Assembly (NCBI RefSeq): GCF_005491705.1
Contig: NZ_CP028092.1
Span: forward strand, 4,154,001-4,218,000
Reading direction: 5' to 3'
DNA: 64,000 bases
Origin: Pontibacter sp. SGAir0037
GTDB taxonomy: Bacteria > Bacteroidota > Bacteroidia > Cytophagales > Hymenobacteraceae
Part shown: positions 37,351 to 45,507 of the stretch, piece by piece
Layout: each line of letters opens with the position of its first letter
Position numbering within the stretch: the stretch's first letter is position 1
Notes under the pieces: model-generated
Seen by the model: only the letters and a program-made list of their open reading frames with translations
Databases searched by the model: none
Told to the model about the DNA's origin: nothing
Made by a program: the position numbers and the translations under genes

Positions 37351-38577
37351 ATGAATTTTACAAAGTATCTATCTGCTGTAGTTGTAGGAGCTTGCCTCCT
37401 GTCAGCTTGCTCCAAAGGAGGCAAACCAACCAGCACGAACCCTGGAAAGGTAAGTTCTGCTACTGGTATTGCCTACAACGAAGATGAAACATCTTTCCAG
37501 GTTCCTGATTACGACGCATTCCCACAAGGCCCTGGTCTTGTATTTATAGAAGGTGGCCGTACCACTCTTGGCTCTATGGAAGAAGATGTTGCCATGACAC
37601 GTGACAACATTGAGCGAACTGTAACAGTTGCTTCCTTTTATATGGATGAAGCAGAGGTTGCCAATATTCACTGGTTGGAATACCTGCACTCTTTAAAGCG
37701 CGACTCTTTACCTGAAGTATACGAAGCAGCTTTGCCTGACACAACTGTGTGGGCGCGTCAATTATCTTTTAATGACCCTTACGAAACTTATTACCTGCGT
37801 TATCCTGGTTTCCGCTACTACCCTGTAGTAGGTGTAAGCTGGTTGCAGGCGAACAATTTCTGTATCTGGCGTACTGCTAAGGTAAATGAAAACCTGGCCA
37901 ACAACAGTGGTGGTGGCAGAGGCCTTTTCGGCAGACGCCGTGGTGGTGGTGACGATGCTGACAGACCTGCCGCCAGTATCGAATCCGGTAACGTATTGCC
38001 GAACTACCGTCTCCCTACTGAAGCAGAATGGGAGTATGCAGCTCAGGCTATGATCGGTACACAATATTCTGACGATGAGCTTCAGAATAACAGAAGAATT
38101 TATCCTTGGGACGGCTACCAGATGCGTAACCCTTACGGCAGAAAGCAAATGGGCCAGTTCCTGGCTAACTTTAAACGTGGTCGTGGTGACTATGCCGGTA
38201 TAGCTGGTGCTCTGAACGATGGTGCCATGATTACAGACTATATCTATAGCTACCCGCCAAACGACTTCGGCTTATATAACATGGCCGGAAACGTAAACGA
38301 GTGGGTACAGGATGTTTACCGTCCGCTGTCATTCCAGGATGTAGAAGACCTTAACCCTTTCCGCAGAGATGGAACGCTTGATGAGGCAGAGAACTACGAT
38401 ACCAGCGAAGGCTTCCACTCTTTGGTAAACAACGAAGTACGTGTTTACAAAGGTGGTTCCTGGAAAGATGTTGCTTACTGGTTATCTCCTGGTACCAGAA
38501 GATTCATGGCTCAGGATTCATCTACTGCTACCATCGGTTTCCGTTGCGCCATGATCAACGCCGGATCAAATCACTAA
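37351..38577 (+). CDS. gldJ: GldJ-like gliding/T9SS lipoprotein (SUMF/FGE domain)
   Basis: A 408-residue lipoprotein (lipobox LLSACSKG, Cys20) with a formylglycine-generating-enzyme-like (SUMF1) domain: VFIEGGRTTLGSMEEDV, SFYMDEAEVANIHWLEYL, YYPVVGVSWLQANNFCIWRT, NYRLPTEAEWEYAA, NMAGNVNEWVQDVYRP and YKGGSWKD. This is the GldJ/GldK type; the absence of gldL next to it and the overall segment order favour GldJ. A Gly/Arg-rich insert (NNSGGGRGLFGRRRGGGDD) sits at about 188-206. GldJ stabilises the gliding and secretion machinery. The terminator directly follows. Confidence 0.8.
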   Translation: MNFTKYLSAVVVGACLLSACSKGGKPTSTNPGKVSSATGIAYNEDETSFQVPDYDAFPQGPGLVFIEGGRTTLGSMEEDVAMTRDNIERTVTVASFYMDEAEVANIHWLEYLHSLKRDSLPEVYEAALPDTTVWARQLSFNDPYETYYLRYPGFRYYPVVGVSWLQANNFCIWRTAKVNENLANNSGGGRGLFGRRRGGGDDADRPAASIESGNVLPNYRLPTEAEWEYAAQAMIGTQYSDDELQNNRRIYPWDGYQMRNPYGRKQMGQFLANFKRGRGDYAGIAGALNDGAMITDYIYSYPPNDFGLYNMAGNVNEWVQDVYRPLSFQDVEDLNPFRRDGTLDEAENYDTSEGFHSLVNNEVRVYKGGSWKDVAYWLSPGTRRFMAQDSSTATIGFRCAMINAGSNH

Positions 38578-38603
38578 GAATATTCAGTAGTAACCTATCA
38601 GAT

Positions 38604-38643
38604 AAAGAAAAAGCTCCGGATAAACTCCGGAGCTTTTTCTTTT
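38604..38643. terminator. Bidirectional terminator between gldJ-like gene and comF
   Basis: A perfect 17-bp stem AAAGAAAAAGCTCCGGA with TCCGGAGCTTTTTCTTT around TAAAC. Confidence 0.92.
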
Positions 38644-38652
38644 TAAACAAGT

Positions 38653-39339
38653 TTAAGCGGCGGCAATGGTGGCAACACTTACCTCTTTTGCGCCTGCCTC
38701 CAACAAGGCAACCACACAGGCCTCTAAGGTGGCACCGGTGGTCATAACATCATCAACTAATAAAATCCGTTTTTCCTTTACCTGCTCCGGTTGCTTTACC
38801 CTGAAAACCTGCTCCACATTTTGCCACCTATCAAATCGGGTCTTTCGGGTTTGGGTGCTTGTGTTTGTTGTTCTGATCAGTACTTTAGGGCTCCAGGGCA
38901 ACTTTAAACCTTCAGATAAACCCCGGGCAAAACTATCAGACTGGTTATAGCCGCGCTTCCGAAGTTTTAGCTTATGCAAAGGTACAGGCAAGATCAGATC
39001 GAACTGAGAGCTGTAGTGGTGGTCGGAGAGGAGGGAGCCATACCGAATCCCCAGGTGCTCGCCCAGTTCTTCCTTCCCTTTATACTTTAGTTTGTGTAGC
39101 AGCCGCTGCACCCGCCCTTTTGGCCGGAAGTACAGATAAGCTAAAGCAAAGCGCACCGGCACCTTTCCCCAGAAACGTTTCTGTAGTACGTTAAGCTCTG
39201 TAGCACCATGTATGTGCACATCGGTATAAGGAAGCTGAATACTGCAATCCGTACAAATAAATTGCTCGCCTCTAGCCAGAGCCCCATCGCAGGCATAACA
39301 ATATTCGGGAAACAGAAGCGATAAGAAGTCTTTCAGCAT
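38653..39339 (-). CDS. comF: ComF-family phosphoribosyltransferase-like protein
   Basis: A 228-residue protein with an N-terminal Zn-type Cys set (Cys14-x2-Cys17 and Cys29-x2-Cys32) and a type I PRTase domain with the PRPP loop RILLVDDVMTTGATLEA near 190-206. Also typical are the KYKGKEELGEHLG segment and VPLHKLKLRKRGYNQSDSFARGL. ComF takes part in DNA uptake in naturally competent bacteria; in others its role is unclear. It ends against a strong terminator and is transcribed alone. Confidence 0.9.
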   Translation of the reverse strand: MLKDFLSLLFPEYCYACDGALARGEQFICTDCSIQLPYTDVHIHGATELNVLQKRFWGKVPVRFALAYLYFRPKGRVQRLLHKLKYKGKEELGEHLGIRYGSLLSDHHYSSQFDLILPVPLHKLKLRKRGYNQSDSFARGLSEGLKLPWSPKVLIRTTNTSTQTRKTRFDRWQNVEQVFRVKQPEQVKEKRILLVDDVMTTGATLEACVVALLEAGAKEVSVATIAAA

Positions 39340-39424
39340 AGGCAGGCGAATCAGTTTAAGGTATTCTTAGTAATTTTGTATAAACTTATTTTACAAAGCT
39401 GAAACAGCAACAAATCATACAACA

Positions 39425-39778
39425 ATGAGTCAAATAGAAGAATTCAATGCCTATCGCTCCCGCATGAATGAGCGTATCATGTCATACGATAATAAAGTTA
39501 TCAAGCGCTTTTTTAACCTCGATACTAATACCTACGCAGAAGGAGCTCTGGATGTAAAGACAAAAGAGATGCTGGGCTTGGTTGCCTCTATGGTACTTCG
39601 CTGCGACGACTGTATAAAATACCACTTGGGCAAATGCTTTGAAGAAGGGGTAAACGATGAGCAGATTTTCGAAGTATTCTCTATTGCTAACCTGGTAGGT
39701 GGTTCCATTGTGATACCTCATTTTAGAAGAGCCGTGGAATACTGGGAAGAATTAAGAGCTCAGGAAAGCGCATCTTAG
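39425..39778 (+). CDS. Carboxymuconolactone decarboxylase/AhpD-family protein
   Basis: A 117-residue helical protein with the AhpD-type motif Cys60-x2-Cys63-x3-His67 in RCDDCIKYHLGKC. AhpD-like proteins use this dithiol as a peroxide or alkylhydroperoxidase reductant. A TAATTTTG element (39371-39378) lies 46 bp upstream and may be a promoter -7 box. The partner reductase is not in the window. Confidence 0.88.
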   Translation: MSQIEEFNAYRSRMNERIMSYDNKVIKRFFNLDTNTYAEGALDVKTKEMLGLVASMVLRCDDCIKYHLGKCFEEGVNDEQIFEVFSIANLVGGSIVIPHFRRAVEYWEELRAQESAS

Positions 39779-39872
39779 AACTTATTGCTCAAAGGCTGCA
39801 TTATTAGACAGATGAGCCAAGAAGTAAATTATTATTGACTCACTATTTAACAATACAGCAATCAAAGTGAAA

Positions 39873-40223
39873 ATGATAGAAGAATCAGATAACCTGGATC
39901 ACAGATGGACGCAGCTTCGGGCAATGCTGATGAAACAGTTCGGTAAAAAGCCTGACCTAAATGCCATTCTTTTCCTGATCGGTATACAGGAACTGGGCAA
40001 AGGCATCAGCAATTTTACCAAAGAAGAAAAGCAGGACCTGATGCATATTGCAACCTGCAAGGTATTCAGTCTTTCCGGCTATTATGAGCTTAGCCATGTA
40101 GATGGCGACGGCTGGCCTCATTACCGTTCTGTGAAACCCATTCCTTTTGCGAACCTGAAGGAACAGGATAAAATGCTGAGATGGCATATAATCGAATATT
40201 TTAACCAACTGGATGCCGCTTAG
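39873..40223 (+). CDS. Conserved protein of unknown function
   Basis: A 116-residue soluble protein with no membrane segment or signal. Characteristic parts are DLNAILFLIGIQELGKGIS and GDGWPHYRSVKPIPFANLKEQ with HIIEYFNQLD at the end. I do not recognise a functional family. The ATG at 39873 is preferred; a GTG two codons earlier (39867) is also possible. It lies between an AhpD-like gene and xth, closed by a terminator. Confidence 0.75.
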   Translation: MIEESDNLDHRWTQLRAMLMKQFGKKPDLNAILFLIGIQELGKGISNFTKEEKQDLMHIATCKVFSLSGYYELSHVDGDGWPHYRSVKPIPFANLKEQDKMLRWHIIEYFNQLDAA

Positions 40224-40289
40224 CTTTTATGAAAAAGCCTAACCTTCTCCATATCATCCTTGTTTCATCCTTATTATTTCTGACAGGAG

Positions 40290-40337
40290 ACACCAGGCGA
40301 AGAGTAAAATAAGATACTTTTTCGCCTGGTGTTTTTC
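40290..40337 (+). terminator. Terminator before xth
   Basis: ACACCAGGCGAA (40290-40301) and TTCGCCTGGTGT (40321-40332) pair around a 19-nt loop, followed by TTTT. A GTG at 40329 lies inside it, so xth must start later. Confidence 0.8.
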
Positions 40338-40352
40338 CGCTTAAAAAGCACC

Positions 40353-41114
40353 ATGAAAATTATTACCTATAACGTGAACGGCATACGCGCCGCTCTAACC
40401 AAAGGCTTTCAAGATTGGCTGAAAGCAGCAAACCCCGATGTTCTGTGCCTGCAGGAGATCAAGGCCGACGAAACAAAATTTGATCGCTCTGTTTTCGAAG
40501 AATTGGGTTATAACGTTTACCTGCATCCAGCCGTTAAGAAGGGCTATAGTGGTGTGGCTATTTTATCTAAAACCAAGCCTAATCATGTAGAGGTAGGCTG
40601 TGGCATCGAGTGCTATGATAACGAAGGCCGTGTGCTCCGGGCAGACTACGATAACTATTCTATTATGAGCGTATATATGCCTTCCGGCTCCAGCGGAGAC
40701 GAACGCCAGGGCTTTAAAATGCAATGGCTCGACGACTTCTACAACTATATTAACGAACTGAAGGAAACTTTACCGGGTTTAGTAATCTGCGGCGACTATA
40801 ATATCTGCCACCAGGCTATTGATATTCACAACCCGAAAGCCAATGCCAACAGCTCTGGCTTTTTACCGGAAGAACGCAGTTGGATGTCGAAGTTCATAGA
40901 GAGCGGTTTTATTGATTCTTTCAGGCACTTTAATGCAGAGCCGCATAATTATACCTGGTGGAGCTACAGAGCCGGAGCTCGCGGTAAGAATCTGGGCTGG
41001 CGAATAGACTATAATATGGCTACAGAAAACCTGCGCGATCGCCTGAAACGTGCCGCAATTCTTACTGAAGCGAAACATTCAGACCATTGCCCGGTGCTGC
41101 TGGAGATAGAGTAG
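40353..41114 (+). CDS. xth: Exodeoxyribonuclease III
   Basis: A 253-residue AP endonuclease/3'-5' exonuclease of base-excision repair. It starts MKIITYNVNGIRAA and shows LCLQEIKADE (metal-binding Glu), ICGDYNICHQAIDIHNPK (Asn in the active site), GWRIDYN and the final HSDHCPV with the catalytic His. An in-frame GTG upstream at 40329 is within a terminator and is rejected. Alone on its transcript. Confidence 0.96.
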   Translation: MKIITYNVNGIRAALTKGFQDWLKAANPDVLCLQEIKADETKFDRSVFEELGYNVYLHPAVKKGYSGVAILSKTKPNHVEVGCGIECYDNEGRVLRADYDNYSIMSVYMPSGSSGDERQGFKMQWLDDFYNYINELKETLPGLVICGDYNICHQAIDIHNPKANANSSGFLPEERSWMSKFIESGFIDSFRHFNAEPHNYTWWSYRAGARGKNLGWRIDYNMATENLRDRLKRAAILTEAKHSDHCPVLLEIE

Positions 41115-41257
41115 GGGAGCATACTAAAATTATGCGTTTGCAGTTATAAGAGGAGGAGCTAAATAAGCATTTCTCGCTTATAAATAGTATATTACCAAAC
41201 TATGGTTCATCTAACACTATAGCTCCGAAATGATACTAAAGTAAAAGAGAGGAAAGC

Positions 41258-44200
41258 ATGAGACAGAACGATTCACTGGACAGATTAATCGTACAGCTCC
41301 AGGAGTTTAAACAAAAGTTCTACCTGAACCTGTTGCTCAAAGGTAGTATTTTTGCTGTGGGCATGCTTATCTCTATTTACATCATCTACAGCCTGCTCGA
41401 GTACCTGTTTTACTTTCCGCAAGCAGTCAGGGCCTTTTTCCTCTTTTCGTTTATAGGCGTTGTTATCTATGCTTTTGTTCGCTGGATTGCCATGCCGCTT
41501 TCAGCTGTTACCAAACTCAGAAACCTGCTTTCGGATGAACAGGCCGCCTTACGTGTTGGTGGTTATTACCCCGAAATACGTGACAAATTGCTAAACTCTA
41601 TCCAACTTAAGGATCTCGACAGGACGAATGAACTGATTGCCGCCAGTATAGAACAACGTTCAAGCCAACTACTCAACTTCAAGTTTCAGGAGGCTGTTAC
41701 ATACAAAGAAAACAAGCCGCTGCTTAAATATGTGGCTTTGCCTGCGCTTGTTGCTTTTCTGATTGCCATTATATACCCGACTATTTTTGTACAAGGCACT
41801 GAGCGCATTGTAAATTACAAAAAATACTATGCCCCGGCTGCTCCTTTCCGGTTTGTGCTGCAGAATGAGCAATTGCAAACCTACCGGGGCGAAGATTTTA
41901 CTTTAAAAGTTGATGTTGAAGGCACTTCTGTTCCCCGTGAAGTATACATAAACTACAACGGGCGCCGGCAAAAGCTAGCTAGTAGCGGCAACAACCAATA
42001 CACTTATACCCTTAAGCAGCCTCAAAAATCTGTTAGTTTTCAGTTAGAAGGATCTGGTTTCCTTTCAGATGAATACCAACTGAACCTGCTTTCTCGCCCG
42101 AACCTGAAAGATTTTCAGATGGAAATTGCTTACCCTGATTATCTGAAACGAAAACCCGAAGTTGTGCAGAATACCGGAAATGCTACCGTGCCCCAGGGCA
42201 GTACATTGCGCTGGAGCTTTTCTGCTACTGAAACCGATAGCATTAGCCTTAGCTTCGAAAACCCTGCTTTAAAGTTAGTGGCAGAAAAGAGCGGAAACAC
42301 TTTTGCAGCCAGCAGAAAGTTTACACAAAGCCAGAACTATACTGTTAAGTTGCGCAATGAGCATAGCAGCAATAAAGAAGCAATCAGTTACCAGATTACA
42401 ACAGTACCTGACCGCCATCCTGAAATCAGCATTGAACAGTTTCAGGACACAGCTCTCTTTACCTTTCTGGTAGTCGGTGGCGATGTATCAGACGATTATG
42501 GTTTAACCCGCCTTGCCCTTCATTATCGCATTACCAATGAAACAACGCCTCAGGCTTCTTATAAAAGTAAGGCGCTTCCGCTAAACACACAGCAGCTTAG
42601 CCAAACCTACTACTATCAATGGAATACCGCTTCACTAAACATGCAGCCGGGCGACAAACTGGAGTACTTTGTGCAGGTTTGGGATAACGACGGCATCAAC
42701 GGAAGTAAAAGTGCACGCACCCGCACCTTCGAACTAAAGGTGCCAAGTAAGCGTGAGCTACAAAAAGAGTTAGACAGTAATGCACAATCGGTAGCGAGCC
42801 AGTTAAGCAAATCATTACAGAAATCTTCCCAGCTAAAAGAAGAGGTGGCAAAGTCGGAGGAGAAGATGAAGACCAAACGGGATCTTTCCTGGCAGGACAA
42901 AAAGCAGATGGAAGACCTGGTGCAAAAGAAAAAGCAACTGGAGCAGGATATCGCTAATATGAAGGAGCTTTTTGATGAGTTAAACAAAAAGCAGAATATG
43001 ATGAGCGAGCAGGACAAGCAGCTGGCTGAAAAAACGCAGGAATTACAAAAGCTCATGGAGAACCTGCTCGATGAGGAAACAAAAAAGATGTACGAGGAGC
43101 TCGAAAAGCTTTTACAGCAGCAGAAGCCAAACGATCCGGAACTACAGAAACTGCTTAGCAAACTAGACAACAAAGAGCGCAACCTGGAGCGCGAGTTGGA
43201 GAGGGCGCTGGAGCTATTTAAGCAACTGCAGTTCGAACAGAAATTAGATAACGTTACCAAAGACCTGAAAGACCTGGCCCAAGAGCAAGAAAAGCTGGCT
43301 GACAAAACCGCTCAAAAACAAGAGGACAACACAAAGCTGGAGCAACAGCAGGAGAAAATAAAAGAAGAATTTAATGAACTGAAGCAGGACATGGAGGAGA
43401 TGAAAGAGATGAATAAGAAGCTCGCGAATCCCAACTCTATGGACGAACAACAGCAGCAACAGCAGCAGGACCAGATCGAGCAGAAAATGCAGCAAAGCCA
43501 GGAGCAGCTTCAAAAGCAGCAAAACCAGAAAGCCAGCGAATCGCAACAAAAGGCAGGAGAGCAAATGAAGCAAATGGCCAAACAGATGGAGGAGATGCAA
43601 AACAGCATGAGCATGGACGGAATGCAGCAAAACCTCGATAACCTGCGCGATATCCTGGAGAACCTCATCAAGCTTTCCTTCGATCAGGAGGCGCTCATGA
43701 AATCTTTCAGAGGTGTTAACCAGTCTGATCCTCGATTTATTGCACTTTCGCAACAACAGTTGGCGCTTCGCGATAATTCAAAGGTAATTGAAGACAGCCT
43801 TTTTTCACTGGCGAAAAAGGTGTTTCAATTACAGTCGTTCGTAACACGTGAGGTTACACAAATGAACCAGAGCATGGACAACAGCATGCAGGAAATCAGA
43901 GACCGGAATATAGGAAAAGCAACTGCACAACAGCAGTTAGCCATGACATCGATGAATAACCTGGCACTGATGCTGAACGATGCTTTAAAACAAATGCAGC
44001 AGGCTATGCAGAATATGTCGGGCAGTATGGCCGGAAACCAGAAGGGAAGTAAGCCTAAACCCGGTGATATGGGGCAAATGCAGGACGCTTTGAATAAAAA
44101 AATAGAAGAATTAAAAAAAGGTGGGGCTTCAGGTAAGGCACTATCTGAAGAATTAGCTAAATTAGCTGCGGAGCAGGAAGCGCTCCGAAATGCTCTTAAG

Positions 44201-44575
44201 GAGATGGAGAAACAGCAGGGCCAGAAGCCAGGTGAAAATGGCAAAAATGGAGAGCTTGGAAATATTAGCAAGATGATGGAACAATCCGAAACTGATCTCG
44301 TTAATAAACGTTTGACCGAGCAAACCATTATGCGTCAACGTGAAATCCTGACAAGGCTGCTAGAGGCAGAGAAGTCAATGAAGGAGCGTGAACTGGATAA
44401 TAAACGAGAAGCTAAAACGGCCCAGGACGTGCCACGAAAAGTACCGGCATCGTTCGAGAAATATATAAAAGCAAAAGAAAAACAAACGGAGTTACTTAAA
44501 ACAATACCGCCTGCTTTGTCGCCATATTACAAGCAGAAAGTAAATGAGTACTTCCAGAATATAAGTAACAATTAA
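41258..44575 (+). CDS. Large DUF4175-like membrane coiled-coil protein
   Basis: A 1105-residue protein. Membrane helices lie near 23-47, 52-72 and 155-175; the extracytoplasmic part up to about 490 has beta-type domains (e.g. SVSFQLEGSGFLSDEYQLNLL). From about 495 to 1050 it is a very long Gln/Glu/Lys coiled coil with runs such as KLEQQQEKIKEEFNELKQ and QQQQQQQ. I recall similar Bacteroidota proteins as DUF4175. Function unknown; the shape suggests an envelope-spanning scaffold or tether. It is the first gene of a plus-strand run that continues through ybeY and mnmG. Confidence 0.82.
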   Translation: MRQNDSLDRLIVQLQEFKQKFYLNLLLKGSIFAVGMLISIYIIYSLLEYLFYFPQAVRAFFLFSFIGVVIYAFVRWIAMPLSAVTKLRNLLSDEQAALRVGGYYPEIRDKLLNSIQLKDLDRTNELIAASIEQRSSQLLNFKFQEAVTYKENKPLLKYVALPALVAFLIAIIYPTIFVQGTERIVNYKKYYAPAAPFRFVLQNEQLQTYRGEDFTLKVDVEGTSVPREVYINYNGRRQKLASSGNNQYTYTLKQPQKSVSFQLEGSGFLSDEYQLNLLSRPNLKDFQMEIAYPDYLKRKPEVVQNTGNATVPQGSTLRWSFSATETDSISLSFENPALKLVAEKSGNTFAASRKFTQSQNYTVKLRNEHSSNKEAISYQITTVPDRHPEISIEQFQDTALFTFLVVGGDVSDDYGLTRLALHYRITNETTPQASYKSKALPLNTQQLSQTYYYQWNTASLNMQPGDKLEYFVQVWDNDGINGSKSARTRTFELKVPSKRELQKELDSNAQSVASQLSKSLQKSSQLKEEVAKSEEKMKTKRDLSWQDKKQMEDLVQKKKQLEQDIANMKELFDELNKKQNMMSEQDKQLAEKTQELQKLMENLLDEETKKMYEELEKLLQQQKPNDPELQKLLSKLDNKERNLERELERALELFKQLQFEQKLDNVTKDLKDLAQEQEKLADKTAQKQEDNTKLEQQQEKIKEEFNELKQDMEEMKEMNKKLANPNSMDEQQQQQQQDQIEQKMQQSQEQLQKQQNQKASESQQKAGEQMKQMAKQMEEMQNSMSMDGMQQNLDNLRDILENLIKLSFDQEALMKSFRGVNQSDPRFIALSQQQLALRDNSKVIEDSLFSLAKKVFQLQSFVTREVTQMNQSMDNSMQEIRDRNIGKATAQQQLAMTSMNNLALMLNDALKQMQQAMQNMSGSMAGNQKGSKPKPGDMGQMQDALNKKIEELKKGGASGKALSEELAKLAAEQEALRNALKEMEKQQGQKPGENGKNGELGNISKMMEQSETDLVNKRLTEQTIMRQREILTRLLEAEKSMKERELDNKREAKTAQDVPRKVPASFEKYIKAKEKQTELLKTIPPALSPYYKQKVNEYFQNISNN

Positions 44576-44600
44576 GCACCTATACCACACACACGAGTAT

Positions 44601-45029
44601 ATGAATCAGGTAAAAATTCAGATTCCTTCTTTAATCGAAAACATCAGGGTAATTGAAAGCTTTATAGATAATTCAAAGGAAGAATTCGAGTTTGAGGATG
44701 ACATTTATGGCAACATTATGGTTGCTGTTACGGAGTCTGTAAACAATGCTATCCGCCACGGAAACAAATTTGATAAAGATAAAAACGTTTATCTTACGCT
44801 CCAGGTAGAAGACAATTCTTTAAAGTTTGAAGTTGAAGATGAAGGTCCGGGCTTCGATTATGAAAGCCTTCCAGATCCAACAGCACCCGAAAATCTGGAG
44901 AATCCGGGTGGTCGTGGAATATTCCTGATGCGCAACCTTTGCGATGAGGTTAACTTCCTCGACAACGGCAAGAAAGTACAACTTGTATTTAATATTCTAA
45001 ACTCTGCTAATGACGGAACATCCAATTGA
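44601..45029 (+). CDS. RsbW-like ATP-binding protein
   Basis: A 142-residue GHKL-fold protein of the RsbW/SpoIIAB (HATPase_c_2) type: VAVTESVNNAIRHGNKFDKD is the N box, FEVEDEGPGFD the G1 box and GGRGIFLMRNLCDEVNF the G2 region. Such proteins bind anti-sigma partners or act as serine kinases in stress switches; no anti-sigma antagonist or sigma factor is adjacent. Its last codons overlap the ybeY start by 20 bp, so translation is coupled. Confidence 0.88.
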   Translation: MNQVKIQIPSLIENIRVIESFIDNSKEEFEFEDDIYGNIMVAVTESVNNAIRHGNKFDKDKNVYLTLQVEDNSLKFEVEDEGPGFDYESLPDPTAPENLENPGGRGIFLMRNLCDEVNFLDNGKKVQLVFNILNSANDGTSN

Positions 45030-45441
45030 GTTTTTTAGCGAAGATATTGAATTCTCGCTACCTAACCCGGATCAAGTTTCAGAGTGGATCGCAGAAGTAA
45101 TTGAGGAAAACGACCAGGAGCTAATAAACCTTACCTATGTTTTTTGCTCCGACGATTACCTCCACCAGATGAATGTGGAGTACCTCGATCATGATACACT
45201 CACCGATATCATCACCTTCAATAATGCCGACGAAGAAGGCACGATTGAAGGTGATATTTTTATAAGCGTAGATCGTGTACGCGATAATGCTACATCCCAC
45301 GGTACTACTTTTGATGATGAACTTCACCGCGTAATCATACACGGAGTACTTCACTTACTTGGTTTCGACGACAAGAATAACGAAGCGCAAGCTCTTATGC
45401 GCAAACAAGAAGATTCTTGCTTATCTTTGCGAAAGTTTTAA
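45010..45441 (+). CDS. ybeY: Endoribonuclease YbeY
   Basis: A 143-residue single-strand-specific endoribonuclease needed for 16S rRNA 3'-end maturation and ribosome quality control. The zinc motif is His111-x3-His115-x5-Asp121 in HGVLHLLGFDD: the usual third His is Asp here, as in other Bacteroidota YbeY proteins. It overlaps the RsbW-like gene by 20 bp and precedes the parS site and mnmG. Confidence 0.95.
   Translation: MTEHPIEFFSEDIEFSLPNPDQVSEWIAEVIEENDQELINLTYVFCSDDYLHQMNVEYLDHDTLTDIITFNNADEEGTIEGDIFISVDRVRDNATSHGTTFDDELHRVIIHGVLHLLGFDDKNNEAQALMRKQEDSCLSLRKF
45422..45429 (+). promoter_or_regulatory. Bacteroidota-type -7 element within the end of ybeY
   Basis: TATCTTTG, followed by C, lies at the end of ybeY, upstream of parS and mnmG. 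No good -33 TTTG is visible. It may give mnmG a promoter of its own. Confidence 0.4.
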
Positions 45442-45472
45442 TCGCAAAAAGGAATTACCAACCTCCTTCTGA

Positions 45473-45488
45473 TGTTTCACGTGAAACA
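45473..45488. other. parS site (ParB-binding centromere-like site)
   Basis: TGTTTCACGTGAAACA is a perfect 16-bp palindrome and identical to the consensus parS sequence recognised by chromosomal ParB. It sits in the ybeY-mnmG spacer, 19 bp before the mnmG ATG. parS sites cluster near the origin in most bacteria, and mnmG (gidA) is often near oriC, which agrees. No other exact copy was seen in the window by eye, and no parA/parB gene is here. Confidence 0.9.
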
Positions 45489-45507
45489 TCTCTTAAATCA
45501 AAAGTAC

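Noticed and set aside
40329..40352. GTG start for Xth
   Set aside because: It is inside a terminator; the conserved Xth start is the ATG at 40353.
43244..43756. A long minus-strand open frame opposite the DUF4175-like gene
   Set aside because: It is a Leu/His-rich shadow of the Gln/Glu/Lys coiled-coil coding strand and has no start context.
45472..45507. N-terminal extension of MnmG starting at 45472
   Set aside because: It would encode the parS palindrome; homologues start at MFPEYD-type residues at 45508.
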